Source of the DNA: M3007 sp041741155
GTDB lineage: Bacteria; Bacteroidota; Bacteroidia; Chitinophagales; Saprospiraceae
Length of the DNA stretch: 64,000 bases
Assembly (NCBI GenBank): GCA_041741155.1
Contig: JBGSKO010000211.1
Span: 62,001-126,000 of the forward strand
Direction: 5' to 3'
Position 1 is the stretch's first letter; each line of letters starts with the position of its first letter. Both the position numbers and the translations under genes were made by a program. This document shows positions 56,053 through 64,000 of the stretch, one piece after another. The notes under the pieces are model-generated. The model saw only the letters and a list, made by a program, of their open reading frames with translations, ran no database searches and was not told the DNA's origin.

Positions 56053-59043
56053 ATGCGCGTCGTCTTCAACTTATACCCGTTTTCGGAAAATCTTTACCTC
56101 CCCTCGGCTAATATCGTGCAGGTGGACCCAACCGGGCAACTGACCCACTTGATGCAAAAAGCTACGCCGGCTACCATTGGTACGTACGGTATCATAGCGA
56201 CACCTGTACTCGCAGGTCTGTTCGACATCATCGAGCGGCTGTCGCCCAAAGCGTTGGAGGTAAAATTCAAGGCGCCCAAGGCCAAGACGGCCACTTCGCT
56301 GACGCAACTGCTGGCGCAAACGGAAACCAAAGCAACTGTGGAGGCGTACATCCACCGCGAACTTGACCAGTTCCTTTCGGAAATCGTGCGCCACAACCAG
56401 CCCATCACCCTCGATTCCGAGCGGCGCACCCTGGCCAAAGATGTGCAACTGCACCCTGCAACCGACGATCTGGTGCCGCACCTGTTTTTCCGAAAAACGG
56501 ATGCGGGTATTGAGTACCGGTTTTCGCTGGGCAACGAAACGGAAAAATGGAGCATACGCGAGCACGACGCGTTCCCGCTGACCAATACCAACCCCGCGTG
56601 GGTGGTTGCCCGCTACACCTTGTTTCGGGTACCGGGTATCAACGGCAATATGCTGCGTCCGTTTCGGAGCAAGGACGTCGTTCAAATTCCACCGGATAAA
56701 GTGCGGATGTATTTCCGACAGTTCATCGCCAAAAACGCCGGACGCACGCAGATCGAGGCGGAGGGTTTTGCTGTTGAAACAGCCGATCGCTTGCGGACAG
56801 TACGCCTCGAACCTACCGAGCACTTGCTCGAAAAAACGTGGTTGCTCAAACCGGTGTTCGCGTACGATGGTGTCGAATTTCGCTACGGCGAACGGCGCGA
56901 CAGGATCACGACGCTCGATATTCCCGACGACGAAACCCGCGAGATCACTGTACACCTCGTTTGCCGCGACCAGGCTGCCGAGCAGGTTTTTATGGAAAAA
57001 CTCCAAACCTTCGGCATGGAGGAAGACCACCGGATGTTTCGGTTGCCTACGGGCAGCGGCCTGCCCGACATCCTGCATTGGCTGACCAACCAGCGCTCCG
57101 CACTCGAACAGGCGGGTTTTATCCTTGACGCCCCACAAGTAGATGGCCGAACCCTGGCGCTTTTGCCCGCCGATATCACCGTGCGCTCCGAGGCTGCCGG
57201 CGACTGGTTCGACGTGCGCGGGCAGGTAGAAATCGGTGTCCATCGTTTTCCGTTTCACGTTTTCGTGCCATACTTGCGCGGTGGCAACCCCTATTTCCCG
57301 TTGCCGAACGATACCTTTTTCCTCATCCCCGACGAGTGGTTTGCGCGCTACAGCGATCTGGCCAAGTCGTTGCGCGAAGCCGGCGAGCACTTGCGTTTGC
57401 CCAAGGCGCTGTTCACGTTGCTGCAACCCGCTGCGGATGCTCCGGATGCCGATTTTCAGCCCATTGACCCCGAAAAAATTGATTACCACCCGCCTGCCGA
57501 GCTCAAGGCTACCTTACGCCCCTACCAGCTCCACGGCGTAAAATGGCTGATCGGGCACTTTCAGCACGGGTTTGGTGCCTGTTTGGCCGACGATATGGGC
57601 CTGGGGAAAACACTCCAGACTATAGCAGCGCTGCTGTATGTCAAGCATAGCCCTGCAGGGGCGATGTCAGCTGAATTGGCGGGTATTTCCACCGATGAAA
57701 ATAGTGATACCTCCTATTCTGCAGATCAAGTAGCCGGGCTAAATGTAACCACTTCCCTCCGGGGAAGCGGGGCGCAGTTCTCCCTTTTCCAATCCTACCA
57801 GGCTGAGATTCGTCCGTTGCAAGCCCTCATTATTCTGCCTGCATCGCTGGTATTCAACTGGCAGCGCGAACTGGCACAGTTTGCCCCGAGCCTGTTTGTG
57901 TATGCCCATTCCGGTCCCAAGCGGCTCAAGGATATCCGCGCTATCGCCGGGCACGATGTGGTGCTGACCACTTACCACACGGCGCGGCAGGATTTGGATT
58001 TGTTGGGCAAACTCGAATGGCGAGCCATCGTGCTTGACGAGAGTCAGCAGATTAAAAACCGCGATTCGGAGGTATCCAAAGTGGTGCGGGCGTTGCGGGG
58101 ACAGTTTAAAGTTTCTTTGTCCGGCACGCCCATCGAGAACTCCCTGGCTGATTTGTGGACGCAGATGGAGTTTATCAATCCCGATACGTTGGGTACGTTT
58201 CGGGAGTTTCGGGAGGCATTTTTGCTGCCCATCGAAAAGGGCAGAGATGAGGTCGCCAAGCAGCGGCTGTTTTCGCGCATCCGACCGTTTTTCCTGCGTC
58301 GTACGAAGGAAGAGGTTGCGCCCGACCTGCCGGCGCTGACCGAGCAGATTTTTTATTCGGAAATGAATTCTGCGCAGCACAAGCAGTATGAAAAAACCAA
58401 ATCTGCCGTGCGCAACGAAATCCTGAGCCTGTTTGATAACCCGAAAACGCGGGTCATGGCGCTGCAGGCGCTCATGCGGCTTCGGCAGTTGGCCAATCAC
58501 CCTGCGCTCGTGGAGCCTGAGACGGCTCTGGGCAGCGGCAAGTTTGATGATGTGCTGGCCCAGTGGGATACCGTGCAACGGGCCGGGCACAAGGTTTTGT
58601 TTTTCAGCAGTTTTGAAAAACATCTGCAACTCTTCCGCAGAGAATTTGAGCAGCGCCGCCTCCCGTACGCGTGGCTTACGGGTGATACGGCAGTGCCCGA
58701 TCGTGCCCGCGAGGTTGGGCGCTTTCAGGATGATCCGGCGGTGCAAGCATTTTTCATGACCGTGAAGGCCGGCGGGGTAGGCCTCAACCTGACTGCCGCC
58801 GACTACGTATTCCTGCTTGATCCCTGGTGGAATCCGGCAGTAGAGGACCAGGCTATTGCCCGCGCGCATCGGATTGGCCAGACGCGACCGGTGACGGCCC
58901 TGCGGTTCATCGCTCGTGATACGATTGAGGAAAAAATTCGCCAGCTCCAGGAGCGGAAAAAACAGCTTGGGCTGGAGTTTTTCGCTGCCGGCTCGGAGGC
59001 GCCGACGCTGACTCGGGCAGAGTTGGAGGGGTTGTTGGGATGA
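56053..59043 (+). CDS. SNF2/RapA-family helicase-like ATPase
   Basis: The 996-residue protein has an unassigned N-terminal half (1-480), then a SNF2 ATPase: ADDMGLGKTLQTIAALL (Walker A, about 513-521), LDESQQIKNRDS (motif II DESQ, about 662), LSGTPIENSLADLWTQMEFINP (motif III), and the C-terminal helicase lobe with KAGGVGLNLTAADYVFLLDPWWNPAVEDQAIARAHRIGQTRPV. A 40-residue low-complexity insert (about 537-575) separates the Walker region from motif Ia. Such proteins remodel RNA polymerase or DNA complexes. ATG 56053 is chosen; the GTG at 56011 lies in a dispersed repeat. Confidence 0.92.
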   Translation: MRVVFNLYPFSENLYLPSANIVQVDPTGQLTHLMQKATPATIGTYGIIATPVLAGLFDIIERLSPKALEVKFKAPKAKTATSLTQLLAQTETKATVEAYIHRELDQFLSEIVRHNQPITLDSERRTLAKDVQLHPATDDLVPHLFFRKTDAGIEYRFSLGNETEKWSIREHDAFPLTNTNPAWVVARYTLFRVPGINGNMLRPFRSKDVVQIPPDKVRMYFRQFIAKNAGRTQIEAEGFAVETADRLRTVRLEPTEHLLEKTWLLKPVFAYDGVEFRYGERRDRITTLDIPDDETREITVHLVCRDQAAEQVFMEKLQTFGMEEDHRMFRLPTGSGLPDILHWLTNQRSALEQAGFILDAPQVDGRTLALLPADITVRSEAAGDWFDVRGQVEIGVHRFPFHVFVPYLRGGNPYFPLPNDTFFLIPDEWFARYSDLAKSLREAGEHLRLPKALFTLLQPAADAPDADFQPIDPEKIDYHPPAELKATLRPYQLHGVKWLIGHFQHGFGACLADDMGLGKTLQTIAALLYVKHSPAGAMSAELAGISTDENSDTSYSADQVAGLNVTTSLRGSGAQFSLFQSYQAEIRPLQALIILPASLVFNWQRELAQFAPSLFVYAHSGPKRLKDIRAIAGHDVVLTTYHTARQDLDLLGKLEWRAIVLDESQQIKNRDSEVSKVVRALRGQFKVSLSGTPIENSLADLWTQMEFINPDTLGTFREFREAFLLPIEKGRDEVAKQRLFSRIRPFFLRRTKEEVAPDLPALTEQIFYSEMNSAQHKQYEKTKSAVRNEILSLFDNPKTRVMALQALMRLRQLANHPALVEPETALGSGKFDDVLAQWDTVQRAGHKVLFFSSFEKHLQLFRREFEQRRLPYAWLTGDTAVPDRAREVGRFQDDPAVQAFFMTVKAGGVGLNLTAADYVFLLDPWWNPAVEDQAIARAHRIGQTRPVTALRFIARDTIEEKIRQLQERKKQLGLEFFAAGSEAPTLTRAELEGLLG

Positions 59044-59537
59044 GGGGGCAAGGGAAAGGCAAAATTTCGAACGACAAAAGGCAAGGTAACCCACTGATCG
59101 GGATTGAAAAATGCCCGCCGGGCGATGAGCCTCGGCGGGCGGCCAAAATTACCGGATGGGCGGCTTTTCCTGCTGCTAAATCCCCGGTTCATATCGTCAC
59201 AAGGATTAAAACTACCCTCGTTTAGGTCAAGATGATATTATCTTGTTTGTATCTCCGAATATGCTCGCGGTCGCCCCCAACCTACAAGCACCTTGCGGTA
59301 GCCTGCGGTCGGAGACAACGCGTCGTTGGAGTTATACCGGCTTCATGGTTCTGCGGCCCGGTAGACCGCTGTTTGTTTTCTCATGCTCCCCCGGAATATG
59401 CCACCAAGATGCAGTGCCCTATTCCATCTGTGCAAGCACCCTAAAACATTGATAGAAATTTAATATGTTTTTAATGCATTGATAAAAAGCGTGTTGTGGT
59501 TTTTATTTTTGGTTTTTGTAACGTCATTTTGTATAAA
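59044..59537. other. Intergenic region with one weak hairpin, no recognised gene
   Basis: A GC-rich 8-bp hairpin (GCCCGCCG at 59113-59120 with CGGCGGGC at 59133-59140) follows the SNF2 gene without a T-run. Two overlapping short plus-strand frames at 59232-59452 have no motif and no promoter. A small palindrome CAAGAT...ATCTTG is at 59228-59245. Nothing else can be supported. Confidence 0.5.
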
Positions 59538-59572
59538 AAACGCCCCGTTCAGTATCACTGAACGGGGCGTTT
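59534..59572 (-). terminator. Intrinsic terminator of the DUF937 gene
   Basis: A 16-bp perfect stem (59538-59553 with 59557-59572, AAACGCCCCGTTCAGT/ACTGAACGGGGCGTTT) with a 3-nt loop is followed on the minus strand by a seven-base T-run (59540-59534). It lies 29 nt after the DUF937 stop. Confidence 0.9.
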
Positions 59573-59600
59573 AGGATGCCCTTTACGGCAAGGTGCGGTA

Positions 59601-60233
59601 TTAGCGTTTGCCGAGAATCCCGCCAAGAATTTGGCCAAAGAGTCCACCGCCGCCTTGCTGTTGTTGTTGTTGCTGCTGGCCACCGCCGAGCACACCGCCA
59701 AGCACGCTGCCGATCAGGTCGCCAAAGCCGCCCGACTGGGCATTTTGGGCTGAACCCATCAGAATTTGTGCCAGGCCGCCCAGATCGAGACCACCCGAAC
59801 TTTTCGCACGCCCCAAAACGCCCATCACGATGGGTGCCAGGATGGGCATGAGTTTCATGATCTGGTCCATGTTCAGGCCCGAACTCTGGCTGACTTGCTG
59901 AGCAGCCGTTTCCTGGCGATCGCCGAGAATGTGCCCGAGGATGCCTGCGCCATTCAACGCGTTGGGCGCTACTTGGGCATTGCCTTGCGACATGCCACCG
60001 AGGAGGCCGGCGAGATCGTCCAGCACACTGCCGTCGTGGTCACGGTCGAGTGCCGACATCAGGGAGGTCAACCCGCCTTCGTTGGTAGCGTTGTTGGCCA
60101 AGCCGCCCACCAGTGTAGCGAAAATGCCACTGGCTGCATTTGCAGTTTGTTCTTTGGGCGCCCCGATCTGTTGGCTCATTTGTTCAAGTACATTGTCGGA
60201 GAGTTGGCTTTGGAGCAGGTCCATCAAATCCAT
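59601..60233 (-). CDS. DUF937 domain protein with poly-Gln tail
   Basis: The 210-residue protein matches DUF937: LQSQLSDNVLEQMSQQIGAPKEQTANAASGIFATLVGGLANNA, LDDLAGLLGG, GILGHILGDRQETAAQQVSQSSGLNMDQIMKLMPILAPIVMGVLG. The C-terminus is Gly/Leu-rich with an uninterrupted run of eight Gln, encoded by CAG/CAA triplets (a microsatellite at about 59655-59682), and ends GLFGQILGGILGKR. DUF937 proteins are small, cytoplasmic and of unknown role. A strong terminator follows. Confidence 0.9.
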   Translation of the reverse strand: MDLMDLLQSQLSDNVLEQMSQQIGAPKEQTANAASGIFATLVGGLANNATNEGGLTSLMSALDRDHDGSVLDDLAGLLGGMSQGNAQVAPNALNGAGILGHILGDRQETAAQQVSQSSGLNMDQIMKLMPILAPIVMGVLGRAKSSGGLDLGGLAQILMGSAQNAQSGGFGDLIGSVLGGVLGGGQQQQQQQQGGGGLFGQILGGILGKR

Positions 60234-60514
60234 AAGTTGGAAATTTTATGTGTAAAAAAAGAATAAGGTGCGTATGTAAACAACCAGTTGGAGGAGTTGC
60301 CTGAACAAGGGCGGTTTCGACGTATGCAATTTGAAAAAGCAACAAGATTACCCCGTATTTTTTCAAATTGTGGCTAACACGGCACAAATTTGGCTCTTTG
60401 AGCAAAAATTTTCAGCATCAACGAGTTAATTTTAAGAAAAGCCTGACTTTTACGCTGTCTCGCGTCCAACAAAGCGATTTTAAGCAGCGTTCACGCAGAC
60501 ACTGATCTCTTCAA

Positions 60515-61108
60515 ATGGATTACCGCGCCGCCAAATATTACATCCTGGCCAAGTTGCGTACGGAACTGTCCGATAAACTTCTTTATCACGGACTACACCA
60601 TACGCTGGACGTGCTCCAGGCAGCCAAGGCCCTTTGCGAAAGCGAAGGGGTTCGCGGGCATTCGGCTACGTTAGTCAAAACAGCGGCGCTCTTCCATGAT
60701 GCCGGGTTCATTCACAATAAACACGCCGGCCACGAATATGAAGGCTGCCTGATGGCCCGGTCTGTACTGCCTGGCTTCGGCTACTCTGGCAGCGACATCG
60801 AAACGATCTGCGGGATGATCATGGCTACCAAAATCCCGCAATCGCCCACTAATCTGCTGGAAGAAATCATCTGTGACGCCGATCTGGACTACCTGGGGCG
60901 CGACGATTTTTTCAGTATCGGCACATCGCTTTTCCAGGAACTGTCGGCATATAACCTGCTCCATGGCGAACAAGCATGGAACCGCCTGCAGGTTAGTTTC
61001 CTTTCCGGGCACCATTTCCATACCCAAACTAACAAAACCCTGCGCGAGCCGGTGAAACAGCAATACCTGACAGCGTTAAAAGGTCTGGTAGCAACCTACG
61101 AGGTGTAG
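60515..61108 (+). CDS. HD domain protein (predicted metal-dependent phosphohydrolase)
   Basis: The 197-residue protein has the HD signature: H29 in YHGLHHTLDVLQAAKAL, H61-D62 in TAALFHDAGFIH and D121 in IICDADLDYLGR, which together ligate the metals. An AGHEYEGCLMARSVLP helix is also family-like. HD hydrolases of this small type act on nucleotides or cyclic nucleotides; the substrate is not assigned. It stands alone, 160 nt before the VWA gene and divergent from DUF937. Confidence 0.87.
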   Translation: MDYRAAKYYILAKLRTELSDKLLYHGLHHTLDVLQAAKALCESEGVRGHSATLVKTAALFHDAGFIHNKHAGHEYEGCLMARSVLPGFGYSGSDIETICGMIMATKIPQSPTNLLEEIICDADLDYLGRDDFFSIGTSLFQELSAYNLLHGEQAWNRLQVSFLSGHHFHTQTNKTLREPVKQQYLTALKGLVATYEV

Positions 61109-61268
61109 AACAACGCGCTCCATGCGCCGGTAAAATCTCCGGCATTTTCAAAAGAACAGTCGCCTATTGTCGCTTCAGCGCTTGTTGCCTGCCGGGAACC
61201 CTAAACAGTATTGAACAATTTCCCCACCTTTGCGTCTCGTTTGACCGATTCGTAGAACTTCCACAGCA

Positions 61269-63368
61269 ATGCCCAATCTTTCGTTTCAATATCCTGCCTG
61301 GTTTTTGATTTTTTGCGCCCTGTTGGGCTTAGGGTATGCCCTCCTGTTGTACTACCGCGACACAACGTTTCGCGAACAATCCCCCATGCTCAACCGCTGG
61401 CTGGGAGGACTTCGGTGGCTCACGGTGACGCTTATTAGCGCGTTACTGCTGGCGCCACTGCTCAAAAGTGTCCTCACAGAAACTAAAAAACCGGTGGTCG
61501 TGCTTGCGCAGGACGTATCCGAGAGTGTGGGCGCCGAACTGCAAGGCGCCACGCTGGAGCAGTACAAAAAAGACTGGGGTAACCTGCGCGACAATCTTTC
61601 CGAGGAATATGAAGTACATGAGCTGGCCTTTGGCGATGAGGTGCGCGAAGGGGTGGATTTCAAATTTTCAGACAAAGTAAGTAACCTCTCCAAAGTCATG
61701 CGCGAGGTGTACGACCGCTATGGCGCTCAAAACCTCGGCGCAGTAGTGATGGCCTCCGACGGCATCTACAATCAGGGCAGTAATCCGGCTTATTCGGGCG
61801 CCCAGCTTGCAGCGCCGATTTTCACCGTTGCCCTGGGCGATACCACACCCCGAAAGGACTTGCTGGTCAAACGGGTGTTTCACAATAAAATCGCGTACCT
61901 CGGCGACAAATTTTCGGTCCAAATTGACGTGGCTGCTGCTAACTGCGCCGGTGCGCAATCGGTGCTTACGATCAGTAAAATGGATGGCGATAAAACCCGC
62001 ACCCTGCAGTCGTTTCCAATTGCAGTGGCCGGCAACGATTTTTTCCTTACCAAAGAAGTACTGCTCGACGCAGATCAGCCGGGTGTTGCCCACTATCGGG
62101 TTAGTCTCGCTAAAATAGCCGGAGAACGCTCGGCGATCAATAATGTCCGGGATGTTTTCATTGACGTGCTGGATGCCCGGCAAAAAATTCTGATGCTCGC
62201 AAACGGCCCCCACCCCGATATTTCGGCGCTGCGCCAAACGCTTGAGGGAAACAAAAACTATCAAGTGACGGTGGCTTACGTCGGCGAACCGGGCCTTGAC
62301 GTAACCAAGTTCGATTTTGTAGTGCTGCACAACCTGCCCTCCAGTGCCAATGACATTTCGGGTTTGCTGAGTACGCTGAATACCAAGCGCATCCCCCGGC
62401 TGTTCATTGCGGGCATGCAGACCAACTACGTCGCGTTGGCGCGGGCACAAAGCCTCGCCAGTGTGCAAAGTAATGGGCAGCAAAGCGACGACGTGCAGGG
62501 AAAATTATCGGCGCAGTTTGCTGCGTTTTCGCTCAGCCCCGAACTCGCCGCCGAACTGCCCAAGTTCAACCCGCTGACCAGCGCATTCGGCAATTTCGCA
62601 GCCTCACCCCAGGCTCAAGTCGTTCTCTGGAAGCGCATAGGGAAGGTAGATACGGAACAACCATTGCTCGCCATCGGCGAAACCGACGGTATCAAATCTG
62701 GTCTGTTCCTCGGCGAGGGACTGTGGAAATGGCGGCTCTTCGATTACATGCAACACAATAACCACCAGATTTTTGAAGAATTGGTGGGAAAAACCGTGCA
62801 ATACCTGACCCTTAAGGAAGACAAACGCAAGTTCCGCGTGACACTGGACCAAAATATTTTCAACGAAAACGAAGCCGTCTCGTTTGGCGCTGAACTGTAC
62901 AACGACAACTATGAACTCACCAATGCGCCGGACGTGGCCATGTCCATTCGCAATGCGCAAGGCAAGGAGTTCCTGTATACATTCAATAAGCTGGGCAAAG
63001 CCTACACCCTTAACGCCGGTATTTTGCCGGTCGGCAATTACACCTTCCGCTCCACGACCAATTTCAACGGGCAAAAGCTACTCTATGAAGGCCGTTTCAG
63101 CGTGCAACCGATCCAGTTGGAATTGTTTGCTACCACGGCTAATCATGCCGCACTCCGGCAACTGAGCACCCAATATGGCGGCGAAACTGTTTTGCCTGCT
63201 AACCTGGCCAGCATCGCCGAAAAAATCAAGACATCAGGCAAAATCAAGCCGGTGATTTACCAGAGCACACGAACCAACCCACTCATCAATCTGAAGTGGA
63301 TATTCCTGCTACTTGCCGGTTTGTTGTCTCTGGAGTGGTTTTTGAGAAGGTACTTTGGAGCGTATTAA
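61269..63368 (+). CDS. VWA-like membrane protein
   Basis: The 699-residue protein has two N-terminal membrane helices (about 10-27 and 48-67), a von Willebrand A-like domain with an intact MIDAS (D82-x-S84-x-S86 in DVSES; later MASDGIYNQGSNPAYSG), a class-I glutamine-amidotransferase-like region (about 315-480), a beta-sandwich (about 515-620) and a C-terminal helix (NLKWIFLLLAGLLSLEWFLRRYFG). This resembles membrane-bound VWA proteins of Bacteroidota (BatA-type neighbourhoods). The gene stands alone and ends in a bidirectional terminator. Confidence 0.88.
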   Translation: MPNLSFQYPAWFLIFCALLGLGYALLLYYRDTTFREQSPMLNRWLGGLRWLTVTLISALLLAPLLKSVLTETKKPVVVLAQDVSESVGAELQGATLEQYKKDWGNLRDNLSEEYEVHELAFGDEVREGVDFKFSDKVSNLSKVMREVYDRYGAQNLGAVVMASDGIYNQGSNPAYSGAQLAAPIFTVALGDTTPRKDLLVKRVFHNKIAYLGDKFSVQIDVAAANCAGAQSVLTISKMDGDKTRTLQSFPIAVAGNDFFLTKEVLLDADQPGVAHYRVSLAKIAGERSAINNVRDVFIDVLDARQKILMLANGPHPDISALRQTLEGNKNYQVTVAYVGEPGLDVTKFDFVVLHNLPSSANDISGLLSTLNTKRIPRLFIAGMQTNYVALARAQSLASVQSNGQQSDDVQGKLSAQFAAFSLSPELAAELPKFNPLTSAFGNFAASPQAQVVLWKRIGKVDTEQPLLAIGETDGIKSGLFLGEGLWKWRLFDYMQHNNHQIFEELVGKTVQYLTLKEDKRKFRVTLDQNIFNENEAVSFGAELYNDNYELTNAPDVAMSIRNAQGKEFLYTFNKLGKAYTLNAGILPVGNYTFRSTTNFNGQKLLYEGRFSVQPIQLELFATTANHAALRQLSTQYGGETVLPANLASIAEKIKTSGKIKPVIYQSTRTNPLINLKWIFLLLAGLLSLEWFLRRYFGAY

Positions 63369-63386
63369 CGGTTTTTACGCCTTAAA

Positions 63387-63427
63387 AAAACAAGAGCCAT
63401 CCCGGGGATCGGGATGGCTCTTGTTTT
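63387..63427. terminator. Bidirectional terminator between the VWA gene and the Cys-rich gene
   Basis: An 18-bp perfect stem (63387-63404 with 63410-63427, around CAAGAGCCATCCCG) with a GGGAT loop is flanked by A- and T-runs on both sides, serving both convergent genes. Confidence 0.92.
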
Positions 63428-63447
63428 AATCCTGAAATAGGTGATAC

Positions 63448-63888
63448 TTATTTCTGTGCATCAGCTTTGCCTGCTTTGGAAGCGCAGCAAGATTTACCAG
63501 CGCCGGCGCCACCAGCGCATGCTTTAGCACCGTCTTTACCGGCGCAAGCTTTCATTTCTTCAGCCGAGCAGGATTTTTTCACCATGCCGGTTTGGCCTTC
63601 AGCGACAGCGCCTTTCGGAGCCACATTCACGAAGGTACTGGTAGCTTCGTCAAATTGAACACTGACGAATTTCACATTGCCTTGAGCATCGGATTCTTTG
63701 CGAACGTAGGAAACCGAGCCGTCTTCAGCCATACGCTTTTCGATGGAAGCATCGGAAGTAGCCGCTTTGGCGGATTTGGAAGCGCAGCAGGATTTGCTGG
63801 CAGAAGCTGCACCCTGGCAGCTTTGAGCGTTAGCGGCAGAAATGCCAAGTACAAAGAGGAAAGAGAAAAGAAAAAGTCCTTTTTTCAT
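63448..63888 (-). CDS. Small exported Cys/Lys/Ala-rich protein
   Basis: The 146-residue product has a clear signal peptide (MKKGLFLFSFLFVLGISAANAQ, cleavage near 22). The mature part contains two exact KSCCASK copies (32-38 and 132-138) and further Cys in CQGAA, KKSCSAEEMKACAGKDGAKACAGG, with a middle region (49-91) of EKRMAEDGSVSYVRKESDAQGNVKFVSVQFDEAT type. Nine cysteines, mostly close-spaced, suggest metal binding or disulfide cross-linking at the surface. The start is ATG 63888; ATG 63900 is also possible. A near-perfect promoter lies about 52 nt upstream. Confidence 0.78.
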   Translation of the reverse strand: MKKGLFLFSFLFVLGISAANAQSCQGAASASKSCCASKSAKAATSDASIEKRMAEDGSVSYVRKESDAQGNVKFVSVQFDEATSTFVNVAPKGAVAEGQTGMVKKSCSAEEMKACAGKDGAKACAGGAGAGKSCCASKAGKADAQK

Positions 63889-63939
63889 AACGAGAAACAT
63901 TTTTTTGTGAATCAGATAGGTACTGGTTAAAATCGAGTT

Positions 63940-63969
63940 CAAAAGTAAGCTGTTATAGGGATATGCAAA
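63940..63969 (-). promoter_or_regulatory. Bacteroidota-type promoter for the Cys-rich gene
   Basis: On the minus strand TTTG (63969-63966), an 18-nt spacer and TACTTTTG (63947-63940) match the consensus TTTG-N18/19-TAnnTTTG, placing the start of transcription about 45 nt before the ATG. Confidence 0.7.
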
Positions 63970-64000
63970 GGTTTTTTTGAGAAACCTTAACATTAGTCGT

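Noticed and set aside
56071..59094. Two long minus-strand frames opposite the SNF2 gene
   Set aside because: They lie fully within the helicase gene and lack any protein motif; the sense strand encodes intact helicase motifs.

Overview
The window reads as a chromosomal segment of a free-living Bacteroidota bacterium, most likely of the Saprospiria (Haliscomenobacter/Lewinella-like). This is an inference from gene content: a PKD protein with a C-terminal type IX secretion sorting tail, a GSCFA protein, the DUF6913-dapA pair, a BlaI/BlaR1-type module, a class II HMG-CoA reductase, a tryptophan dioxygenase, PurS, WG repeats, many secreted peptidases, and promoters of the Bacteroidota type (TTG/TTTG, about 18-21 nt, TAnnTTTG). 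No rRNA, CRISPR array, prophage or intact insertion sequence is visible. One tRNA gene (Asp, GTC) is present.

Layout. 1-2.4 kb: a truncated trypsin-like protease with a zinc ribbon and a YbjN/CesT-like tail, next to a second protein with a similar chaperone-like domain. 2.4-14 kb: GSCFA protein, an atypical SDR, a BlaR1-BlaI pair with two perfect operators, rsmI, purS, pssA, pterin dehydratase, tryptophan 2,3-dioxygenase, gyrB and an M23 peptidase. 14-26 kb: patatin-like membrane protein, tRNA-Asp, accA, DUF6913-dapA, recA, HMG-CoA reductase, recG, and an aminoglycoside-phosphotransferase-like/P-loop kinase pair. 26-31.4 kb: DPP-IV-like S9 peptidase, a membrane-anchored unknown, a predicted small RNA on the minus strand, and an M28 peptidase.

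31.46-38.26 kb is the most unusual region. Four same-strand, closely spaced genes encode (1) a CHAT-like protein whose catalytic Cys is replaced and which ends in an effector-associated-like domain, (2) a TPR protein ending in a region like the cytoplasmic domain of the type III export gate FlhA/SctV, (3) a protein built almost entirely of two such FlhA-C-like regions, and (4) a TIR-domain protein whose N-terminus matches the effector-associated-like domain of gene 1. I read this as a candidate immune/conflict system using export-gate-like domains as scaffold or sensor. trmB follows the TIR gene after only 6 nt.

38.3-64 kb: trmB, GNAT, MBL hydrolase, T9SS cargo protein, a helical unknown, an outer-membrane lipid A deacylase-like gene with an in-frame amber codon in its signal peptide, a DUF1648/ribbon-helix-helix/SPFH group, obg, ribE, a nested palindrome with inverted 8-bp tandem repeats (48.9-49.4 kb), a trans-sulfuration enzyme divergent from an Lrp regulator with a 19-bp palindrome between them, a Nudix hydrolase, WG-repeat protein, M14 peptidase, SNF2 helicase, DUF937 protein, HD hydrolase, VWA membrane protein and a small Cys-rich secreted protein. 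Protein family calls come from reading motifs by eye; no database search was run.
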